A stretch of DNA of 64,000 nucleotides from Actinacidiphila cocklensis (GTDB lineage: Bacteria > Actinomycetota > Actinomycetes > Streptomycetales > Streptomycetaceae): assembly GCF_907177275.1 (NCBI RefSeq), contig NZ_CAJSLV010000063.1, positions 36,525 through 100,524 of the forward strand, written 5' to 3'. Both the position numbers and the translations under genes were made by a program. Within the stretch, counting starts at the first letter, position 1, and each line of letters starts with the position of its first letter. Positions 57,970 through 64,000 of the stretch are shown one piece after another. The notes under the pieces were generated by a model that had not been told where the DNA came from, did not search any database, and saw only the letters and a program-made list of their open reading frames with translations.

Positions 57970-59001
57970 GTGGTCAAGCTCTCCGTCATCGTGCCCTTTT
58001 TCAATGTGCAGCCTTTCGTGCCTGACGCACTGCACAGCCTCCGGGCCAACGCCCGCCCGGACTACGAGTTTCTGCTGATGGACGACGGGTCGACCGACCG
58101 GACGCCCCAGCTGCTGGAAGAAGGGGTACGTACGCTCCCCGGAGCGCGCATCATCCGCCGCGAGCACACCGGGGTGTCGGCGCTCCGCAACGCCGGCATC
58201 GACGAGTCACGCGGCCGCTACGTGACGTTCATGGACGGCGACGACTGGCTCGCGCCCGGCTACCTGCCGCAACTGGTCGCCGCCATGGACGACCTGGACG
58301 TGGACTTCGTCCGTACCGACCACCTCAAGTGCACCGGCAGCAAGCGCAACATCATGCGCGCGCCGCACGGCCGCCGCAACGCCAGGCTCGATCCGCGCGA
58401 CGCCGTGCTGCCCGCCGACCGGCCCGCGCTGGTCGACTACGCCTACTGCTGGGCCGGCGCCTTCCACCGCCGCATCGTCGACGAGGGCATCGTCCACTTC
58501 CCGACCGACCTGCGCACCGCCGAGGACCGGCCGTGGACCTGGCAGCTGCACCTGGGCGCGCGGAGCTGCGCGGTGCTCGACCTGATCGGGGTGCACTACC
58601 GGCGCGGGGTCACCACCTCGCTCACCCAGATCAGCGACGAGCGCCAACTGGACTTCGTCCGCGCCTCGGAGCGGATCTTCTCGATGCTCGCCAACGACAA
58701 GGACGGCGACCGCTTCCTGCCCAAGGCGGTCCGCCAGTTCTGCGCGCTGATCGTCTTCCACCTCGACCAGATCGACCGCTTCGAGCCGGCCATGGCCCGC
58801 CGCCTCAAGGCGACCTGCGCCGCCGCGCTGGGCCGGGTGCCGTCCGACGTGCTCAACGGGGTGCTCGACTCGATGGACCTGGAGCGCAGCGCGAAGATCC
58901 GCCGGCTGCGCTGGCGCTTCGGCGGCAGATCGGAGGCCCCCGATGCGGAGGTCGACGACGTGCAGGACAACGCCGGCACTCCCGGTGCGGTGGTCGCGTG
59001 A
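57970..59001 (+). CDS. Family 2 glycosyltransferase
   Basis: 343 aa. GT-A fold with the N-terminal nucleotide-binding start LSVIVPFFNVQPFV, LLMDDGSTDRT (DxD-type context), GVSALRNAGIDESRGRYVTFMDGDDWL and RTAEDRPWTW (ED catalytic region). It most resembles transferases that add sugars or glycerol-phosphate-linked sugars to wall polymers. GTG 57970 is used. TAGGAT 7 nt upstream would make it leaderless, while the 36-aa ORF offers a different route to translation. Its stop overlaps the next ATG (TGATG). Confidence 0.88.
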   Translation: MVKLSVIVPFFNVQPFVPDALHSLRANARPDYEFLLMDDGSTDRTPQLLEEGVRTLPGARIIRREHTGVSALRNAGIDESRGRYVTFMDGDDWLAPGYLPQLVAAMDDLDVDFVRTDHLKCTGSKRNIMRAPHGRRNARLDPRDAVLPADRPALVDYAYCWAGAFHRRIVDEGIVHFPTDLRTAEDRPWTWQLHLGARSCAVLDLIGVHYRRGVTTSLTQISDERQLDFVRASERIFSMLANDKDGDRFLPKAVRQFCALIVFHLDQIDRFEPAMARRLKATCAAALGRVPSDVLNGVLDSMDLERSAKIRRLRWRFGGRSEAPDAEVDDVQDNAGTPGAVVA

Positions 59002-60377
59002 TGGCCGGCACCCGTGGGCACACCCAACTCCTGCTCGCCTCCACGCTCTACGGCGCCGCGACGCTCGCCGCCGCGATCGACGCCGGCGCGCTGCCGGCCG
59101 CCGACCGCCGCATCCTGGTGGTCAGCAACAACTCCTCGGTACCCGAGACGTCAGAACGCCTGGACCAGGCACCGGGATTCGGTGCGCTGCGCGGGCGCTT
59201 CGACCAGGTGGTGTCCTGGAACGAGGCCATCTCACCGATGCACCCCAGCGACTGGTCGCCCGGCTCGGACGACATCCCGCTGTGGCAGCGCTACTTCCGG
59301 CTGCTGTGGGCGCTCGGCGACGACAGCCTCGACCTGGTCGTGGAGTCCCTCCAGGTCGCGCCCGCCCTGTCGTTCGCGCAGGTCTTCCTCGGCTCGCCGA
59401 TCACCGTCTACGCCGACGGCCTGATGTCGTACGGGCCGACGCGCAACAAGCTGGGGCTGCTGGTCGACACCAGGATCGACCGGCTGCTGCACCTGGACCT
59501 CGTGCCGGGACTGGAGCCGCTGCTGCTCACCGAGTTCGGGGTGCCCTCGCAGGTGGTCCCGAGCGAGGACTTCACCAAGGTCCTGGGCGAGGTCGCCGAG
59601 GCGGCGGCTGACGCCGGCGGCGACGACCTGGACGCCCTGCCGCGCGACGCCGCGCTGCTGCTCGGGCAGTACCTGTCGGCGCTGGGCATACTCACCGCGG
59701 AAGAAGAGGAAGAGCTGCACCTGTCGATGGTGCGCGGCGCCGTCGCGCTCGGCCACCGGCAGATCGTCTTCAAGCCGCACCCGACCGCGCCGGCCCACTG
59801 GACCGAGCCGCTCACCGCGGAAGCGGCCAGGCTGGGCGCGGAGTTGACGGTGCTGGACACCCCGGTGCTGGCCGAGGTGGTCTACCAGAAGTGCCGTCCC
59901 GCCCTGGTGGCCGGCTGCTTCTCCACCGCGCTGCTCACCGCGTCGGTGCTGTACGGCATCCCGGTGGCGCGTACCGGCACCCGGCTGCTGCTCGACCGCC
60001 TGGCGCCGTACCAGAACAGCAACCGGATGCCGGTCACGATCGTGCACGCCACGCTGCCCGACCTGGCCGACGCCGCCGCGGTCCGCGCCTGGTCGCCGCC
60101 GTCGCCGGAGCGGGTGGCCGCGGAACTGACCCCGCTGCTGCACACCGTGGGCTACTGCATGCAGTCCCAGGCCCACCCGCGGCTGCGGGACGAGGCCGTG
60201 GCCTGGCTCGGCGCGAACCTGTCCGCGGAGACCTGGCCCTACTTCAAGCGGCGGCGGCTGACGTCGCTGGGGCTGCCCGGTGCGGTCCCCGCGCGGCTGG
60301 CGTTCGTGCCCCGCAACCGCACCGTCCGCCGGGTCGCCCGCCGCGCCCGCGCCCTCAAGAAGGCCGCACTCGGATGA
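59001..60377 (+). CDS. Polysialyltransferase-like enzyme
   Basis: 458 aa. N-terminal QLLLASTLYGAATLAAAIDAG, ITVYADGLMSYGPTR, the donor-binding region IVFKPHPTAP (HP motif) and CFSTALLTASVLYGIPVART (S/T-rich CMP-binding-like motif) are the features of bacterial alpha-2,8-polysialyltransferases and GT52 relatives. With neuA/neuB nearby it is the best candidate polymerase for a nonulosonate chain. It is translationally coupled to the GT2 gene and ends with a basic tail likely to contact the membrane. Confidence 0.82.
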   Translation: MAGTRGHTQLLLASTLYGAATLAAAIDAGALPAADRRILVVSNNSSVPETSERLDQAPGFGALRGRFDQVVSWNEAISPMHPSDWSPGSDDIPLWQRYFRLLWALGDDSLDLVVESLQVAPALSFAQVFLGSPITVYADGLMSYGPTRNKLGLLVDTRIDRLLHLDLVPGLEPLLLTEFGVPSQVVPSEDFTKVLGEVAEAAADAGGDDLDALPRDAALLLGQYLSALGILTAEEEEELHLSMVRGAVALGHRQIVFKPHPTAPAHWTEPLTAEAARLGAELTVLDTPVLAEVVYQKCRPALVAGCFSTALLTASVLYGIPVARTGTRLLLDRLAPYQNSNRMPVTIVHATLPDLADAAAVRAWSPPSPERVAAELTPLLHTVGYCMQSQAHPRLRDEAVAWLGANLSAETWPYFKRRRLTSLGLPGAVPARLAFVPRNRTVRRVARRARALKKAALG

Positions 60378-60447
60378 GTCCGCACGTCCCCGGCCAGGCG
60401 GGTCGTCGCCGGGCGCGGCCCGGCTGGTGCACCTGTCGGTGGAGCGC

Positions 60448-60506
60448 GCTCCCGCGCGGCGGCCGGGGCGGACGGTGAACCGCCCGCCGGCCGCGGCCGC
60501 GCGGAG
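60448..60506. terminator. Imperfect GC-rich hairpin between convergent genes
   Basis: GCTCCCGCGCGGCGGCCGG (from 60448) can pair with the sequence ending CCGGCCGCGGCCGCGCGGAGC (to 60506), with small bulges, around the loop ACGGTGAA. It lies between the polysialyltransferase-like gene and the mutase gene, which converge. Confidence 0.5.
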
Positions 60507-60515
60507 CACGGAGCG

Positions 60516-62096
<1,581 letters not shown>

Positions 62097-62307
62097 GCTT
62101 CACGCCTCCGCAGTGCTGGTGGGGTGGGGTTGGGGGGGCTCCCGCCACGGACTGTAGCGGCGGGCGTGCACGCCGTGCACCGCTGCGGGCTGGGACCTTC
62201 CTCACAGTCCGCCGTTCGTCCCCGAGTCTCTACCAAGGGTGCCGCAACCGTGCGCCCCGGAAACGTGTCTAGGGGTGCACAAGGGCTGACACAGGGGGAT
62301 GAGAGGT

Positions 62308-63231
62308 ATGACGGCAGACAGGAACAGACGCAGACGGCGGGTCTCGGTGGCGGTGGCGGCGGCCGGCGCGGCGCTCGCCATGGCGGTGCTCGCCGCGTGC
62401 GGCCCGCAGGACACCGGGGCCGGCCAGAAGCCGCCGGCCGCCACCACGGCGGGCACGACCGCGGCCGGCACCACCGCACCGGCCACCAGCGACGCGGCAC
62501 CGACCACCGCGCCGCCCACGACCGCACCCGCCACCGAGCCGCCGACCACCGCGGCCACCCCGTCGGCCACGCCGACGACGACGAAGCCGCCGGTGGAGCA
62601 GGCCGTGATGAAGGTCGGCGCGAACAGCTCGCAGGTCCGTGAGCTGCAGGCCAGGCTCGGCCAGCTGCACCTGTTCTCGCGGAACCCGACCGGCTACTAC
62701 GGCAGCGTCACCGAGCACGCGGTGCGCGACTTCCAGGAGCGGCACGGGCTGTCCGTGACCGGCAGCGTCAGCCAGGCCACCTGGTCCAGGCTGCGGTCAC
62801 TGACCCACCAGCCGACCCACAAGGAGCTGTACCCGCCGATCCCGGCCAAGCCGGCCGGCAAGCTGGACGCGCGCTGCCTGACCGGGCGCACGCTGTGCAT
62901 CAGCAAGACCAGCCGCACCCTGTCGTGGGTGGTGGACGGCAAGGTGCAGGCCACCATGGACGTCCGCTTCGGATCGCAGTACACCCCGACCCGCGAGGGC
63001 CTGTTCCATGTGAACTCCAAGAGCCGCGACCACGTCTCGACGATCTACCACTCGTCGATGCCGTACGCGATGTTCTTCAGCGGCGGCCAGGCGGTGCACT
63101 ACTCGTCGGACTTCGCCGCCCGCGGTTACGCCGGGGCGTCGCACGGCTGCGTCAACGTCCGGGACAAGGCCGCGATCGCGAGGCTCTTCGACCAGGTGCG
63201 GGTCGGCGACAAGGTCGTCGTCTACTGGTGA
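62308..63231 (+). CDS. L,D-transpeptidase lipoprotein with peptidoglycan-binding domain
   Basis: 307 aa. Lipobox LAAC (Cys about residue 31), then a Thr/Pro/Ala-rich linker to about residue 95 for spanning the wall. A PG_binding_1 domain (VRELQARLGQLHLF...AVRDFQERHGL) is followed by a YkuD catalytic domain with the active-site Cys in SHGCVNVRD. It makes 3-3 cross-links or attaches proteins in the cell wall outside the membrane. ATG 62308 is preceded by GGGGGA; ATG 62299 is too close to that site. Confidence 0.92.
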   Translation: MTADRNRRRRRVSVAVAAAGAALAMAVLAACGPQDTGAGQKPPAATTAGTTAAGTTAPATSDAAPTTAPPTTAPATEPPTTAATPSATPTTTKPPVEQAVMKVGANSSQVRELQARLGQLHLFSRNPTGYYGSVTEHAVRDFQERHGLSVTGSVSQATWSRLRSLTHQPTHKELYPPIPAKPAGKLDARCLTGRTLCISKTSRTLSWVVDGKVQATMDVRFGSQYTPTREGLFHVNSKSRDHVSTIYHSSMPYAMFFSGGQAVHYSSDFAARGYAGASHGCVNVRDKAAIARLFDQVRVGDKVVVYW

Positions 63232-63262
63232 GCCCGGACGTACGGGTGAGGCCGCAAGGGGA

Positions 63263-63304
63263 GGAGCGCGGCCGGGCAGGGGGAAATGCGCCCGGCCGCG
63301 CTCC
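63263..63304. terminator. Terminator between the L,D-transpeptidase and the Gly-rich gene
   Basis: Perfect 15-nt arms GGAGCGCGGCCGGGC / GCCCGGCCGCGCTCC around a 12-nt loop AGGGGGAAATGC. Usable from both directions. Confidence 0.88.
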
Positions 63305-63397
63305 GTAGTGCCCGAACCCGATACGGGGAGAACCGGGGTCAGGAGGGCCGATGACCAGTCGGCCTTACTCCCTACAGCGCACGGACCGTCAGAAGTG

Positions 63398-64000
63398 TCA
63401 CCTGCCCGGCGCCCGTGACGCGGGGCGCCGCCCGGGGCGGGAGTGGCGCGGGCCGGCGCCGGCGCCGGCGCGGGCCTTGCCCGGCTTTCCGGCCCGGTCC
63501 TGCGCCGCCTTGTCCGCCATGTTGTCCTTGCCCGCGTTGTCGGGGCCGGTGACCGCGCCGCCGCCGTGCCCGTCCTTGCGGCCCTTGCCGCCGAAGTGCC
63601 CGCAGCCGTGGTCCTGGCCCTGGCCGAATCCGTGACCCCCGGTGCGGCCGAATCCCCCGGTCCTGCCGGTGCCGCTGCCGGTGCCGCTGCCCGTGCTGTG
63701 CTCGTCGGCGCCGCTGCGCACCGGCGGCGTCAGGGGGTTGGCGCCGCCCATGCCGGGGGCGGCGGTCCACGGCCCGGCCGTCGTGCCGTCCGTCGCCACC
63801 GCCGCGGGCGGCCTGGTGTCCTGCGGCGCGTTCCCCGCGCCCTCCCCCGGGGCGAACGACCGGGTGACCGCGGCCATCCCCACCGCGACCCCGCCGAGCG
63901 CCAGCGCGGAGACCACCGCCGCGGCCATCATGCGCGGCCGCCGTACCGCGAACGCGGTGCGCAGCGCGGCCAGCGGGCCGCCGCGCGCCCTGCCGCGGGC
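63398..64000 (-). CDS. 3' part of a membrane protein with Gly-rich tail (5' end outside the window)
   Basis: 200 codons are visible and the frame remains open to the edge of the window (63932-64000 encode ARGRARGGPLAALRT...), so the start is probably off-window; ATG 63931/63928 would be internal. One membrane helix (MAAAVVSALALGGVAVGMAAV) is followed by a low-complexity region rich in Gly, Thr, Ser, His and Lys. A helix close to the visible 5' end and a disordered exterior suggest a sensor or anti-sigma-type membrane protein, but no family is recognisable from this part. Confidence 0.7.
   Translation of the reverse strand, partial: ARGRARGGPLAALRTAFAVRRPRMMAAAVVSALALGGVAVGMAAVTRSFAPGEGAGNAPQDTRPPAAVATDGTTAGPWTAAPGMGGANPLTPPVRSGADEHSTGSGTGSGTGRTGGFGRTGGHGFGQGQDHGCGHFGGKGRKDGHGGGAVTGPDNAGKDNMADKAAQDRAGKPGKARAGAGAGPRHSRPGRRPASRAPGR

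Noticed and set aside
62097..62307. Cobalamin riboswitch upstream of the mutase gene or ydaO-type riboswitch upstream of the L,D-transpeptidase
   Set aside because: The region has G-rich and hairpin-forming sequence, but no B12-box-like motif or ydaO core could be recognised.

Overview
The window is very GC-rich, has strong third-position GC bias, uses many GTG starts, carries actinobacterial signature genes (afsQ1/afsQ2/sigQ, a biotin-dependent acyl-CoA carboxylase with an epsilon subunit, Ser/Thr kinases with PQQ propellers) and intergenic repeats of the kind common in Streptomyces. It is almost certainly a chromosomal segment of a Streptomyces or close relative in the Streptomycetaceae. 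Most of it (about 9.8-63 kb) follows, in reversed order and from memory, the S. coelicolor SCO4869-SCO4928 neighbourhood; no alignment was run.

Layout. 0-9.5 kb: a small biosynthetic locus. A CoA-ligase-type adenylating enzyme is divergent from a translationally coupled trio: a C-A-T-C-A-T dimodular NRPS, a free-standing carrier protein and a free-standing condensation-like protein. There is no thioesterase, MbtH, transporter or regulator in view, and the locus may continue left of the window. 9.8-17.6 kb: adenylate cyclase, biotin ligase and the acyl-CoA carboxylase set (beta, epsilon, biotinylated alpha) with Maf. 17.6-21.8 kb: an MFS pump with a divergent TetR regulator, a DeoR-family regulator and a lipoprotein.

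21.8-49.3 kb: a nucleoside salvage and catabolism district. It holds purine nucleoside phosphorylase, a phosphosugar mutase, uridine kinase, deoxyribose-phosphate aldolase with two aldehyde dehydrogenases, adenosine deaminase, thymidine phosphorylase, cytidine deaminase and a BMP/ATPase/two-permease nucleoside ABC importer. A 12-bp palindrome (CTACGCGCGTAG) sits in the promoter region of four of these units, with a degenerate copy at a fifth, and defines a probable regulon. The logic is import, deamination, phosphorolysis, then sugar-phosphate isomerisation, DERA and acetaldehyde oxidation. Embedded in it are a receptor-like kinase, a PstC remnant, small secreted proteins and the afsQ1-afsQ2-lipoprotein/sigQ signalling module.

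49.4-64 kb: an M20 amidohydrolase, then a nonulosonate (sialic acid/Kdn-type) surface-polymer cluster (two groups of glycosyltransferases around neuB and a neuA-phosphatase fusion), a methylmalonyl-CoA-mutase-type large subunit without a B12 domain, a lipoprotein L,D-transpeptidase, and the 3' part of a Gly-rich membrane protein cut by the window edge.

Several genes (punA, deoC, add, deoR-type, a small secreted protein and perhaps a GT2 gene) have a TANNNT box only 6-7 nt before the start codon, which predicts leaderless mRNAs. I recognised no tRNA, rRNA, CRISPR array, transposase or prophage genes.
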